A stretch of 64,000 bases of DNA from Paraclostridium sordellii (GCF_000953675.1 NZ_LN679998.1:1201911-1265910), one strand, 5' to 3'. Numbered from the stretch's first letter, positions 29,298 through 38,888 are shown. A program made the numbers and translations. The notes: generated by a model not told the origin, from the sequence alone.

Positions 29298-30439
29298 TAT
29301 ATGGATTTTGCATACTCTGTAGGTGAAATTCCAAATTCAGATTTAAATTTTTTAGAAAAATAATGAATTGAAGAAAATGCAAGGTAATCGGCAATTTCAC
29401 TAAATGTGTATTCTGATTTATTTATAAGGTCTTTACTTTTATTAAGTTTAACTTTATTTATATAATTTTTTACTGTTATTCCTACATTTTTTTTAAATAA
29501 AGAATGTAGTGTGGTAGGACTTATATTAAATTCTAAACAAATAGTATCTACGAATATTTTATTGGTAATATTTAAATCTATAAAGTTTAAAATTTTGTTT
29601 AATAAATTGTTTTCATAAATTTGTTTCATATTAGTTGTAGGTTTGTTTAAAATCTCATTTTCAATACGCAAAATATTTATAATTAGTTGTTTTAAATAAC
29701 ATATAGATAAGTCATTAGAATATAAGTTTGTATCAGATAATTCTTTAATTAAAAGTTTCATTGAATTATAAGCATTTCTATCTAGGGAAAAAACTTTATT
29801 GCAAAGTAAATTACAATTGTCAAAATCCATATTAAAATTTATTGTAATATATGAAGTTGTATTACTAGACTTAGTTGATTGAGTGTGAAATTGATATGGA
29901 GCATAGAAAATTAAATCTCCTTGAAAAAGTGTATAAGGTTTTTTATCAATTGTAGTTTCTAAAATGCCTTTATCAACATAAGTAAGCTCCCAGTATGAAT
30001 GATACTCTCCACTAAACTTATAATTACTTCCTTTTTCTTGATAAAATTTTGTATATATTTCTGATATATTTAAAGAAGGAGACATTGAAGAATATACAAA
30101 ATCCTCTTTTAACATAACAGAATTAAAATCATCAAATGATTTTGTAATGAAAACTGAAGAAGAATTGGATATAGATATTAAGTTAAAGTATGTATTTTTA
30201 TCAAGCTTAATAGGTTTATTAATTATAAAGTTAGATATATGTTTTGAGTCTTTTGAAACTAAAATCATGACAACACCTTCTGTAACATAAATCAATGGAT
30301 TAGTATCATTTGTAAATTTTAAACTATTTATAGATTTATTTTTAAAAGTATATAAGTTTTTTGTGTGATTTTGATAAGATTCATTCTTTAGTGAAATTCC
30401 GAAATTATCAAATTGCGGAGATGTAGTTTTTTTGAACAT
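29288..30439 (-). CDS. AraC-family transcription regulator with cupin sensor
   Basis: 383 residues. A middle cupin-type ligand domain (about 130-215, with SYWELTYVDKGILET and QGDLIFYAPYQFHTQ) and a C-terminal double helix-turn-helix (about 280-383, with FSEIADYLAFSSIHYFSKKFKSEFGISPTEY). The first 110 residues look like a further beta-rich sensor domain. Convergent with the aga-like operon, so it may control that operon or unrelated sugar genes (inference). ATG after AAGGTGG. Confidence 0.9.
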   Translation of the reverse strand: MFKKTTSPQFDNFGISLKNESYQNHTKNLYTFKNKSINSLKFTNDTNPLIYVTEGVVMILVSKDSKHISNFIINKPIKLDKNTYFNLISISNSSSVFITKSFDDFNSVMLKEDFVYSSMSPSLNISEIYTKFYQEKGSNYKFSGEYHSYWELTYVDKGILETTIDKKPYTLFQGDLIFYAPYQFHTQSTKSSNTTSYITINFNMDFDNCNLLCNKVFSLDRNAYNSMKLLIKELSDTNLYSNDLSICYLKQLIINILRIENEILNKPTTNMKQIYENNLLNKILNFIDLNITNKIFVDTICLEFNISPTTLHSLFKKNVGITVKNYINKVKLNKSKDLINKSEYTFSEIADYLAFSSIHYFSKKFKSEFGISPTEYAKSIYKK

Positions 30440-30622
30440 AAAATACCACCTTAAATATTATATATCATATATAAATTGTATATATAGATTTAGATATATG
30501 CAATAAAAATAGGATATACAGGGATAATAATTAATTAAGGACATTTTATTTAAAATGGTAGGCAATTAGAATTTTAAATATGGTAATATTAGGGTATAAA
30601 ATAATAAAAAAAGGGTGAGACG

Positions 30623-31852
30623 ATGAAAGCAGAAATTATAACAGTTGGAACAGAGATATTGTTAGGCGATATAGTAAATACTAATTCTCAGTTTTTAGCA
30701 AAAGAACTGGCTAGTTTAGGTATAGATGTTTACTACCAAAGTACTGTTGGAGATAATGAAAGTAGATTAATGGATACCTTAAATGAAAGTTTAGATAGAA
30801 GTGATATAATAATAACAACAGGAGGCTTGGGGCCTACAAATGATGATATAACAAAAGAAGTTGCAGCTAAGTGCTTTAATCAAGAGTTAGTTTTTTATAA
30901 TGATATATGGAAAGATATAAAACAATATTTTGAAAAAATAGGTGTAGAGCCTACAGAGAATAATAAAAAGCAGGCATATTTTCCTAAAGATTGCATTATT
31001 TTAAATAACTCTAATGGAACAGCTCCAGGTGCTATTTTAAAAAAAGAAAATAAAATGATAATAGTGTTACCAGGACCTCCAAAGGAAATGATTCCAATGT
31101 TTAATAATGAATTAAAAAAACATTTAGAAAATCTAACGGATTATAAATTAATATCCAGAACATTAAGATTTTTTGGAATAGGTGAATCAGAACTAGAGGA
31201 TAAGTTAAGTGATATTATTAATAATCAAACGAATCCAACTATAGCACCTTATGCAAAAGAGGGAGAAGTAACGTTAAGAATTACAGCAAAATCTTATACA
31301 AAAGATGATGCAGATAATTTAATCGATGAAGTTGAAAACAAAATAAAAACATTAGTAGGTAAATACTTATATGGTTATGGAGAAACTACATTAGAAGAAA
31401 CAGTAGCAAAATTATTAGTAGAGAAAAACTTAACCATTGCAGTAAGTGAATCTTGTACAGGTGGAATGGTATCTTCAATGTTAATAGATTATCCAGGAAT
31501 ATCTCAAGTATTTATGGAAGGCTGTGTTACCTATTCAAATGAAGCTAAGATGAGTAGATTGGGAGTTAAAAAAGAAACTCTAGATAATTTTGGCGCTGTA
31601 AGTACTGAGACAGCAATAGAAATGGCTAAAGGAGTAGCTATGAATTTAAAAACAAATGTTGGACTATCAACTACAGGTATTGCAGGTCCTGGAGGAGGAA
31701 CTACTGAAAAACCTGTTGGTTTAGTTTACATAGGACTTTATATAAATGGTAAAACAAAAGTGAAAAAACTTAATTTAGCTGGAAGTAGAGAAAAAATACG
31801 AGTTAAAGCTACCAAAGAAGCTTTAAACTTTTTACGACTAGAACTTTTATAA
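30623..31852 (+). CDS. cinA: CinA-family protein (nucleotide salvage / nicotinamide-nucleotide amidase)
   Basis: 409 residues. N-terminal MoCF-like domain (1-170, with TVGTEILLGDIVNTNSQ and TTGGLGPTNDD) and C-terminal CinA amidase domain (about 250-409, with VSESCTGGMVS and STTGIAGPGGG). Full length for the two-domain form, which acts as ADP-ribose pyrophosphatase and NMN deamidase in NAD recycling. First of three closely spaced genes. Confidence 0.93.
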   Translation: MKAEIITVGTEILLGDIVNTNSQFLAKELASLGIDVYYQSTVGDNESRLMDTLNESLDRSDIIITTGGLGPTNDDITKEVAAKCFNQELVFYNDIWKDIKQYFEKIGVEPTENNKKQAYFPKDCIILNNSNGTAPGAILKKENKMIIVLPGPPKEMIPMFNNELKKHLENLTDYKLISRTLRFFGIGESELEDKLSDIINNQTNPTIAPYAKEGEVTLRITAKSYTKDDADNLIDEVENKIKTLVGKYLYGYGETTLEETVAKLLVEKNLTIAVSESCTGGMVSSMLIDYPGISQVFMEGCVTYSNEAKMSRLGVKKETLDNFGAVSTETAIEMAKGVAMNLKTNVGLSTTGIAGPGGGTTEKPVGLVYIGLYINGKTKVKKLNLAGSREKIRVKATKEALNFLRLELL

Positions 31853-31870
31853 AGCAAAAGGAGAAGATCA

Positions 31871-32653
31871 ATGATAAAATATATATTTTGTGATTTAGAT
31901 GGAACTCTATATCATAATGGAATATCAAAAGAGGATTCTAAGGCCATTGAAGATATAGAAAAAGAGGGCATTAAATTTAATATAGCAACAGGTCGTATAT
32001 TTGTACAAGCTGTTAAAATGATTGAAAATGATATTGATATGAATGGATATTATATCTGTGAAAATGGATCTTATATATATGATAGTAATAAAAATTTAGT
32101 TTTTAGAGGAACCATAGATGATAATATAGTAAAAAAAGTTATTGCTGAGTATGATTCAGATGATGCAACTATGTATTTTAAATATGATGGAAAAGTAGTT
32201 CTTTTAAAAGAAAATAAATTTTTTACTACATATTCAAATGACTATGTAGTAGATGAAAATTTTTCACAAAAAGATAGTTATAATGATTTAGTAGGTAATA
32301 TTGGTATAGTTTCTCAAAATATAGATGAACTGTATAGATTAGAATCATTTTTTATAGAGGAATTTAACGATGTTTTAGATATATATTTCTCTTCAGAACA
32401 TACTCTTAATTTAGTTCCTAAAGGAGTATCCAAACATGAAGGAATAAAAAAAGTATGTGAAATATTAGGTGCAAATTTAGATGAGATAGCTACTATAGGG
32501 GATTCTCCTAATGATATTAGTATGTTAAACACTACTAAATATAGTTTTGCAATGGAAAGTTCTAGAAAAGAAGTATTAGATGCTGCAAACTATACAGCTA
32601 AGTCTGTAAGTGATGCTATTTCAAAAATAAAATATATAAATAAAGATTTTTAA
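31871..32653 (+). CDS. Cof-type HAD-family phosphatase
   Basis: 260 residues. HAD motif I is FCDLDGTLYHNG (catalytic Asp near residue 8), motif II is in TGRIFVQA, and motif IV is IGDSPNDISML near residue 217. A C2 cap lies between, as in Cof/YidA proteins, which dephosphorylate sugar phosphates or flavin nucleotides. 18 nt after cinA. Confidence 0.9.
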   Translation: MIKYIFCDLDGTLYHNGISKEDSKAIEDIEKEGIKFNIATGRIFVQAVKMIENDIDMNGYYICENGSYIYDSNKNLVFRGTIDDNIVKKVIAEYDSDDATMYFKYDGKVVLLKENKFFTTYSNDYVVDENFSQKDSYNDLVGNIGIVSQNIDELYRLESFFIEEFNDVLDIYFSSEHTLNLVPKGVSKHEGIKKVCEILGANLDEIATIGDSPNDISMLNTTKYSFAMESSRKEVLDAANYTAKSVSDAISKIKYINKDF

Positions 32654-32667
32654 TATAGGAGGATATT

Positions 32668-33234
32668 ATGAAAAGGTTATTAGTTTTATTAGCTGAAGGA
32701 TTTGAAGAAGTTGAAGCTCTTACTATCGTTGATGTTTTGAGAAGAGCTAATGTAGGATGTGATATGTGTTCACTAGATAAAGAATATGTAAAAGGCACTC
32801 ACAATATAGAAATAAAAGTAGATGTAAATATAAAAGAAATAAAAGCAACTGATTATGATGGAGTCGCATTACCAGGAGGCTTACCAGGGGCTTATAATTT
32901 AAGAGACAGTGAAGATGTAGCTAATTTAGTAAAAGAATTTAATGAAAATAATAAAATTGTTGCAGCTATTTGTGCAGCTCCAGAAGCTTTAGAAAGTTTT
33001 GGATTATTAGAAAATAAAAGATGCACGTCTTATCCTGGATTTGTTCAAAATAAAGAAAAGGTAAATTATATAGAAAATAAAGTGGTTGTAGAAGATGGAA
33101 ATATAATAACTAGTAGAGGACCTGCAACAGCAATTGAATTTGCTTTAACAATACTTAAAAAATTAGGATATGAAAAAGAATATGAAGATATAAGAGAAGG
33201 AATGTTAGTTAATTTTTATAATGAATTTAAATAA
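32668..33234 (+). CDS. DJ-1/PfpI-family protein (YajL-like)
   Basis: 188 residues. The nucleophile elbow AAICAAPEAL places Cys102 at the active site, with the conserved Glu in AEGFEEVEA (N-terminus) and His replaced region SRGPATAIEFAL. DJ-1 proteins act in oxidative or carbonyl stress and repair; the specific activity is debated. Last gene before a strong terminator. Confidence 0.9.
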   Translation: MKRLLVLLAEGFEEVEALTIVDVLRRANVGCDMCSLDKEYVKGTHNIEIKVDVNIKEIKATDYDGVALPGGLPGAYNLRDSEDVANLVKEFNENNKIVAAICAAPEALESFGLLENKRCTSYPGFVQNKEKVNYIENKVVVEDGNIITSRGPATAIEFALTILKKLGYEKEYEDIREGMLVNFYNEFK

Positions 33235-33266
33235 GAAACAAAGTAGGAAAATCCTACTTTGTTTCT
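33234..33266. terminator. bidirectional terminator
   Basis: AGAAACAAAGTAGGA (33234-33248) / TCCTACTTTGTTTCT (33252-33266). Also covers the 3' end of the convergent activator gene (33254). Confidence 0.85.
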
Positions 33267-34630
33267 TTATGTATATGCTTTTGAATAAGTCTATTAGCTC
33301 TTGATTGAGATATATTTAATACTTTTGCTAGCTTATAAGAACTTGGATGTTTCTGATATGATTTACAAATTATGTTTTTTTCATAATTATTCATTAAAAC
33401 ATCTAGTGAGTGATTATACTCATCTGTAAATAGTGTTATGTGACTAAGAACTGATTTTGGTAAATTAGAAATTTCTATAACATCTGTGTTAGATGTAACT
33501 AAAATATTTTGAATTATATTTTCAAGTTCTCTAATATTACCAGGGTAATCATAATCTAAAAGCGCATTAATAACTTGTGTAGATAATGTTTTTTTTACAT
33601 TAAATGACTCTGAGTACTTTTTAAAAAAGTGAAAAATTAGTTCTAGTAAATCTTCTTTACGTTCTCTAAGTGGAGGTATTTTTAACTCCACAACATTTAT
33701 TCTATAATATAAATCTTCTCTAAATTTTTTTTCATTTACAGAATTTAATAAATCAATATTAGTTGCAGATATAAGTCTTATATCAACTTTTTTATTTTTA
33801 ACACCGCCTACAGAAGTAAAAGTCTTTTCTTGAATTAACTGTAAAAATTTAGATTGAAGTTCAGGAGGAATATCTCCTATTTCATCTAAAAATAAAGTAC
33901 CACCATCTGCAAGTTCAACAAGGCCGATTTTTCCTTTACTATTAGCTCCTGTAAATGCTCCAGACTCATATCCGAATAATTCTGATTCAAGTAAATTAGG
34001 AGAAATGGTAGAACAATTTATAGTTATAAAGGGCTTATGAGCTCTAGGACTATTTAAATGTATATGCTTAGCCAATGTAGATTTACCACAACCAGATTCA
34101 CCTAGCAATAAAACGTTAACATTTGCTTTGGACACATTTTCTGAAATTTCTAAAAGTAATTTCATACTAGAACCTTTTATTGTAGTATCATTATAAACTA
34201 ATGACTGAGATTTATTTAAAGAGTCTATTTTATTTTCGTATTCTTTTATTTTTTCTTTTGTATGTTCAAGTTTATTTTTTATATTATTCAACTCACTTAT
34301 ATCTCTAGAATTTTCCACTACAAATTCTATGTTCCCTAAATCATCAAAAACTGGGGTAGCAGTTATAATTAATGTTTTGCCAGTTATAGTTTTTTGTTCC
34401 ATAGATATTTTTTTCTTATGCTTTAATACATTTGGAACTGGGCTTTGGTTTGAATAACCTTCTTCATTTAAAAACATAACTGTTTTTCCTAGCATATCAT
34501 TTCTGTTAATACCGTAATTAGATTCAAATGCTTTGTTACAATAAATCATATAACCATCTTTATCACAAACAAAAATTTCATCATGAGAAGCTTCTAATAT
34601 TTTTTCGAAAAAATTGTTATTGTATTTCAC
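33254..34630 (-). CDS. sigma-54-dependent activator with PAS sensor
   Basis: 458 residues from GTG 34630 after GGGGGAT. PAS domain (about 5-112), coiled-coil linker (112-142), AAA+ domain with Walker A GESGCGKS (177-184) and the sigma-54-contacting GAFTGA (224-229), then a C-terminal helix-turn-helix (SSYKLAKVLNISQSRANRLIQ). No receiver domain, so the PAS domain is the likely signal input. Divergent from an EamA exporter whose promoter has a sigma-54 site, which it should activate. Confidence 0.94.
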   Translation of the reverse strand: MKYNNNFFEKILEASHDEIFVCDKDGYMIYCNKAFESNYGINRNDMLGKTVMFLNEEGYSNQSPVPNVLKHKKKISMEQKTITGKTLIITATPVFDDLGNIEFVVENSRDISELNNIKNKLEHTKEKIKEYENKIDSLNKSQSLVYNDTTIKGSSMKLLLEISENVSKANVNVLLLGESGCGKSTLAKHIHLNSPRAHKPFITINCSTISPNLLESELFGYESGAFTGANSKGKIGLVELADGGTLFLDEIGDIPPELQSKFLQLIQEKTFTSVGGVKNKKVDIRLISATNIDLLNSVNEKKFREDLYYRINVVELKIPPLRERKEDLLELIFHFFKKYSESFNVKKTLSTQVINALLDYDYPGNIRELENIIQNILVTSNTDVIEISNLPKSVLSHITLFTDEYNHSLDVLMNNYEKNIICKSYQKHPSSYKLAKVLNISQSRANRLIQKHIHKETK

Positions 34631-34689
34631 TTGTAAATCCCCCTAAAATTACTCTAATAAATAAACCTATTTCATTATAGTACACACAT

Positions 34690-34705
34690 AAGTCAAAATC
34701 AACTT
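34690..34705 (+). promoter_or_regulatory. candidate activator site 1
   Basis: AAGTCAAAATCAACTT, with inverted AAGT/ACTT ends. It matches site 3 at 15 of 16 positions. Confidence 0.6.
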
Positions 34706-34741
34706 GATTAAAATAGTATTTTTTACAAATTTATAGTCAAT

Positions 34742-34757
34742 AAGTTAATTTAGACTT
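34742..34757 (-). promoter_or_regulatory. candidate activator site 2 (inverted)
   Basis: AAGTTAATTTAGACTT on the plus strand. Its complement AAGTCTAAATTAACTT matches site 1 at 14 of 16 positions. Centre is 52 bp from site 1. Confidence 0.55.
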
Positions 34758-34774
34758 GTACAAATATAAGTAAT

Positions 34775-34790
34775 AAGTCAAAAACAACTT
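34775..34790 (+). promoter_or_regulatory. candidate activator site 3
   Basis: AAGTCAAAAACAACTT. It lies 33 bp from site 2 and about 70 bp upstream of the -24 element, normal for an upstream activating site. Confidence 0.6.
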
Positions 34791-34851
34791 AAAAGGAATT
34801 TTAATGCTATAGAGATATTGATATTTCAATATATTTATTAAAAATTTGCTT

Positions 34852-34867
34852 TGGCATGAAATTTGCT
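34852..34867 (+). promoter_or_regulatory. sigma-54 (-24/-12) promoter of EamA exporter
   Basis: TTGGCATGAAATTTGCT, with GG at 34853-34854 and GC at 34865-34866. The exact 10-bp gap matches the consensus TGGCAC-N5-TTGC. Transcription should start near 34878, before the ribosome site GAAGGGGG. Confidence 0.9.
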
Positions 34868-34907
34868 TAATAAGAACAGTATCAATTAAAGAGAAGGGGG
34901 TTAGAAT

Positions 34908-35840
34908 ATGGATCAAAAAATTAAAGGATATTTATTTGTAGTAACAGCTGGAGTTTTATGGGCTACCCTAGGACTTTTTGTTAATTCATTATTAGGAGCA
35001 GGATTAACACCAGAGCAGGTTGCATTTCTAAGATTGTTTTTAGGATTTTTGATATTATTTATTTATAGTTTTATAAAAATGCCTAATGCTCTAAAAATAA
35101 GCAAGAAAGGATTAGGATATTGCATATTAGTTGGGATAATAAGTCAAGCAGGATTTAATGTATTTTATTTTAATTCAATAAATACTATAGGAGTTTCTGC
35201 TTCAGCAGTACTTTTATATACTTCTCCTTTATTTTTGACTATTTTATCTATGGTAATATTTAAAGAAAAATTAAATAAAATTAAAGTAACATCATTGATT
35301 GTATGTTTTATGGGATCTATATTAGCAGTAACAGGAGGTAGTTTAGATTTAGGACAACTAAGCATGGGTGGTATTTTATTAGGTGTAATGTCTGCAATAA
35401 CTTATGCATGTATGTCTATAATAAGTAAAGGAGCACTTAAAGAGTGTGAAGGAATAACTTTATTAATATATGGATTTTTAGTTGGAGCTATACTTATGAT
35501 ACCATTGGCTAATCCAGTTCAGTTAGTTGGTTACACAAAACATATAAATATACTATTTATAATGATTGGCTTAGGAATAGTGCCAGCAGCTGCTGCATAT
35601 ATATTTTATCTAAATGGAATTTCAACAGGTATAGATTTGTCTATAGCAGGAATTTTAGCATCTACAGAGTTAATAGTTTCTGTAATTATAGGATGGACTT
35701 TACTAGGTGAAGATTTTTCAATAGTTAAATCAATAGGAGTCTTATTTATGATAATATCAGCTTTTATAGCTATTAAAAAACCTAAAGAACACAAAGTAAA
35801 ATATAACACAAAAGAACATGAGTTAAAAACTGCTCATTAA
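34908..35840 (+). CDS. EamA-family (DMT) exporter under sigma-54 control
   Basis: 310 residues, ten predicted membrane segments in two EamA repeats (about 8-135 and 150-290), as in amino-acid and metabolite exporters such as RhaT/YdcZ relatives. C-terminal tail is Lys-rich and cytoplasmic. ATG follows GAAGGGGG. The sigma-54 promoter and the divergent PAS activator form a self-contained pair, so the exporter is likely induced by the signal the PAS domain senses. Substrate unknown. Confidence 0.9.
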   Translation: MDQKIKGYLFVVTAGVLWATLGLFVNSLLGAGLTPEQVAFLRLFLGFLILFIYSFIKMPNALKISKKGLGYCILVGIISQAGFNVFYFNSINTIGVSASAVLLYTSPLFLTILSMVIFKEKLNKIKVTSLIVCFMGSILAVTGGSLDLGQLSMGGILLGVMSAITYACMSIISKGALKECEGITLLIYGFLVGAILMIPLANPVQLVGYTKHINILFIMIGLGIVPAAAAYIFYLNGISTGIDLSIAGILASTELIVSVIIGWTLLGEDFSIVKSIGVLFMIISAFIAIKKPKEHKVKYNTKEHELKTAH

Positions 35841-35880
35841 AATAATGCTTAATAGGATAATCCTATTAAGCATTATTTTT
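35841..35880. terminator. bidirectional terminator
   Basis: Perfect 17-bp arms (35841-35857, 35861-35877) with T-run. Between the convergent EamA and radical SAM genes. Confidence 0.88.
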
Positions 35881-36816
35881 TTTATTGTATTTAATTCCTT
35901 GATATGAATTTCTTTTTTTCATAGTGTCATCAATAGCATTTAAAACTTCCCATTTTTTTAAACTCCACATAGGACCTACCATTTCATCTCTTTTACCATC
36001 ACCTGTAAGTCTATGAACTACCATTTCAGGAGGTAAAATTTCTAATTGATCACAAACTAGATTTACATACTCATCTTTTTCCATTAGCGTAAACATTTCT
36101 TTTTCAAGCATTTTTTCCATAGGAGTATTTTTTAAAACATGAAGTAGATGGATTTTTATACCATGCACGCCAAGTTCAGAAACGGCTTTTGCTGTTTCCA
36201 TCATCATATTATAATCTTCTCCAGGAAGACCATTGATTATATGAACTACAGTTTTTATATTATGTTTTTTTAATTTTTCAACACCCTCTAAAAATGTATC
36301 ATAATCATGACCTCTATTTATAACTTTAGATGTTTTATCATGAATAGTTTGAAGGCCTAACTCAACCCATAAATTAGTTTTTTTATTAAGCTTTGCTAAA
36401 TATTCTACAACATCATCAGGAAGACAGTCCGGTCTTGTAGATATAGAAAGTCCTATTACATCTTCCAAGTTTAATATAGTTTCATATTTTTCCTTTAAGA
36501 TATTAACCGGAGCATGAGTATTAGTAAATGCTTGAAAATATCCTATATATTTTGCACTATGCCATTTTTTATGCATCATTTGTTTTATATCTTCAAATTG
36601 CTTTATTAAATTATCATTTGGATTACCTGCAAAGTCTCCAGAACCTTCTTTACTACAATAAGTACAACCGCCATATGTTATTGTTCCATCTATGTTAGGA
36701 CAAGAAAAACCTGCATTTATAGACACCTTAAAAACTTTTTCACCAAAATTGCTTCTAAGGTAATAATTCCAAGTATGATACCTTTTGTTATCAAAGGCAT
36801 ATTTAAAATCTGTCAA
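35866..36816 (-). CDS. TIGR01212-family radical SAM protein
   Basis: About 316 residues from TTG 36816; the GTG at 36825 lies inside the AAAGGTGAT ribosome site. The iron-sulfur cluster cysteines are in FSCPNIDGTITYGGCTYC (widely spaced first Cys, then CxxC), typical of the YtqA/YhcC group. The HxxxxGLPGED-like segment HIINGLPGED follows. Related to Elp3-type radical SAM enzymes; in some bacteria YtqA-like proteins are linked to tRNA modification. The 3' end lies in the shared terminator. Confidence 0.88.
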   Translation of the reverse strand: MTDFKYAFDNKRYHTWNYYLRSNFGEKVFKVSINAGFSCPNIDGTITYGGCTYCSKEGSGDFAGNPNDNLIKQFEDIKQMMHKKWHSAKYIGYFQAFTNTHAPVNILKEKYETILNLEDVIGLSISTRPDCLPDDVVEYLAKLNKKTNLWVELGLQTIHDKTSKVINRGHDYDTFLEGVEKLKKHNIKTVVHIINGLPGEDYNMMMETAKAVSELGVHGIKIHLLHVLKNTPMEKMLEKEMFTLMEKDEYVNLVCDQLEILPPEMVVHRLTGDGKRDEMVGPMWSLKKWEVLNAIDDTMKKRNSYQGIKYNKKNNA

Positions 36817-36896
36817 ATTAATCACCTTTTCTATTCGTATTAAATTTATTATACAATATTATCATAAAAGTTAATTATGTACAAATTTGAAATTAT

Positions 36897-36925
36897 AAAA
36901 ATAGTGCCCTTTAAGGCACTATTTT
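36897..36925 (-). terminator. terminator of HdeD-like gene
   Basis: AAAATAGTGCC / GGCACTATTTT arms around 36898-36924. Confidence 0.8.
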
Positions 36926-37467
36926 TATAATTTCTTTAATTTATTTCCAGTAGATACTAATTGGAATCCTATTAAAACTAATATTAAAGCTAAAAATGTA
37001 GCAATAAATCCAGATAAAAATAAAGGAGATACTATTAATATAATTCCACAAATTAGTAAGAATCCGTTAAAAGCATTAAATTTTATATATACATTTTTTC
37101 TGCTTTTTATAAATATCATAACTTGATTTACTAAAAGGTATGCACCTAGTATAGAAGAGAAAAATCCTTGAATTTGTTGTGGAAATACGAAAAATAGTAT
37201 AGCTACAACTATAAGTATAATTTCTCTACGAGTATAAGGTTTTATATTTTCTTTTGACTCATATCTTTTAAGCTCATTTATAACTTTTAAATTTAAGTAT
37301 GCTAAAAATAAAGCAATAGCACCTAATCCAAATGACAATAATTTGATACCAAAATTTTCAAATAATAAAGTTATAGTTCCAACTACCAGTAGTAGTATTC
37401 CTAGCATAATAAAATTATTTGCATTTTTCTTTTGATTAAAATTATTAAAGTTAAAATTAATATTCAT
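36925..37467 (-). CDS. HdeD-like (DUF308) membrane protein
   Basis: 180 residues with six predicted membrane helices in three pairs and short charged loops, the DUF308/HdeD layout. An Asn-rich N-terminus (FNFNNFNQKKNANN) precedes the first helix. HdeD is linked to acid stress in E. coli but most family members are uncharacterised. ATG after AGAGGTGG. Confidence 0.75.
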   Translation of the reverse strand: MNINFNFNNFNQKKNANNFIMLGILLLVVGTITLLFENFGIKLLSFGLGAIALFLAYLNLKVINELKRYESKENIKPYTRREIILIVVAILFFVFPQQIQGFFSSILGAYLLVNQVMIFIKSRKNVYIKFNAFNGFLLICGIILIVSPLFLSGFIATFLALILVLIGFQLVSTGNKLKKL

Positions 37468-37607
37468 TTTTTACCACCTCTTTAATTATTAAAGAGATTA
37501 TAACAAAAAAATAAAAAGTATAAAATAGTTTATTAAAATTTTATATAAATTTGTAATCTAAAGACAAGTTGTTTCATAGAATTTTATTATGTAAAGGAGT
37601 GGATAAC

Positions 37608-38036
37608 TTGGAAAAAATTATAGCGATATTATTTGCGGTACTAGCAGGTATATCTACTACATTAGAAACATTTGTAAATGGGGAATTGGGAGAACAAACA
37701 ACACCAATGATAGCCACATTTTTAAGTTTAGTAGTAGGGTCAATATTTTTCTTAATAATTATGTTTATAACTGGAGATATTAAAGCATTTTTTACACTAG
37801 ATAAAATTACACCAAAGTTTTTATTAGGTGGAATATTTGGAGGGTGTATTATATTTTTTACAGTTAAAGCCGTAGCTCATTTGGGATTATCAAAAACATT
37901 AACTATTATAGTAATATCTCAAATAATTTTAGGATTTGCAATTGATATTTTTATATTAAATACTCAAGAAATACATCTATATAAGTTTATTGGAATTTTC
38001 ATGTTAATTTCAGGAACTTTTTTTATTTTAAGTTAA
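37608..38036 (+). CDS. DMT-superfamily small transporter (YdcZ/DUF606-like)
   Basis: About 142 residues from TTG 37608, seven bases after AAAGGAG; an ATG at 37569 lacks a site. Five membrane segments, beginning EKIIAILFAVLAGISTTLETFVNGELG, which matches the N-terminal pattern of YdcZ proteins. These half-size DMT proteins work as pairs; only one copy is here. Substrate unknown. Confidence 0.8.
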   Translation: MEKIIAILFAVLAGISTTLETFVNGELGEQTTPMIATFLSLVVGSIFFLIIMFITGDIKAFFTLDKITPKFLLGGIFGGCIIFFTVKAVAHLGLSKTLTIIVISQIILGFAIDIFILNTQEIHLYKFIGIFMLISGTFFILS

Positions 38037-38091
38037 TATACATATATGCTAAAATTATATTAAAAATATAAAATTAAGCGAGGTTTGATTA

Positions 38092-38739
38092 ATGGATAAT
38101 GGATTTATTATGTCATTTAGTGGAGGAAAGGATAGTACATTAGCGTTATATAGAATGATAAAAAAAGGATATAAACCAGTTGCACTTTTAACAACATTAA
38201 AAAAAAACAAAGGTAAATCGTGGACTCATGGAATAACTAATAGTTTACTAGAAAAGGTTAGTAAGAGCTTGCAAATTCCAATTTTGAAAGTAGAGTGTGA
38301 CATAGATGAGTACGAAACTGAATTTGAAAAAGCTTTAATAGAAGGCAAGAAAATGGGAGCTCAAATTTGTGTATTTGGAGATATTGATATAGAAGAACAT
38401 AAACAATGGGATATTTTAAGATGTGAAAATACAGGTTTAAAAGCAAAATTTCCACTATGGCAAGAAGATAGAGGAAAATTAGTTTATGAATTTATAGATA
38501 GTGGGTTTACTACTATTATAAAAACAATAAATTTAAAATATTTAGACGAAAAATATTTAGGAAAAGTTTTAGATAGATCAGTTGTTAAAGAAATAGAACT
38601 CTCTGGTGCAGATATATGTGGAGAAAATGGAGAATATCATACTTTTGTAATTAATGGACCTTTATTTAGCCAGCCTATAGAATTTGAAAATAAAGGTAAA
38701 GTTTTAGAAAATGGGTATGCCCATCTAGATATTTTATAA
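38092..38739 (+). CDS. Dph6-like ATP-pyrophosphatase (diphthine-ammonia ligase family)
   Basis: 215 residues. The PP-loop SGGKDS (10-15) and the C-terminal family motif GENGEYHTFV are clear. In eukaryotes and archaea Dph6 amidates diphthine on EF2; bacteria lack diphthamide, so the bacterial enzyme must ligate ammonia to something else. No candidate substrate gene is next to it. Start ATG after GCGAGG. Confidence 0.88.
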   Translation: MDNGFIMSFSGGKDSTLALYRMIKKGYKPVALLTTLKKNKGKSWTHGITNSLLEKVSKSLQIPILKVECDIDEYETEFEKALIEGKKMGAQICVFGDIDIEEHKQWDILRCENTGLKAKFPLWQEDRGKLVYEFIDSGFTTIIKTINLKYLDEKYLGKVLDRSVVKEIELSGADICGENGEYHTFVINGPLFSQPIEFENKGKVLENGYAHLDIL

Positions 38740-38745
38740 TAATTT

Positions 38746-38775
38746 AGCTACTTTAAATTTAAAGTAGCTTTTTTA
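38746..38775 (+). terminator. terminator of Dph6-like gene
   Basis: AGCTACTTTAAA / TTTAAAGTAGCT, a perfect 24-bp dyad, followed by TTTTTTA. Confidence 0.85.
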
Positions 38776-38888
38776 TGTTATGAAAAAATATATATGGGAA
38801 CTATGTAAAACACTTACCATTATACAAAACTATATATATGACAATAATAAATTTAACAAAAAAATAAACTTAAGAAAGGTGACATAAA

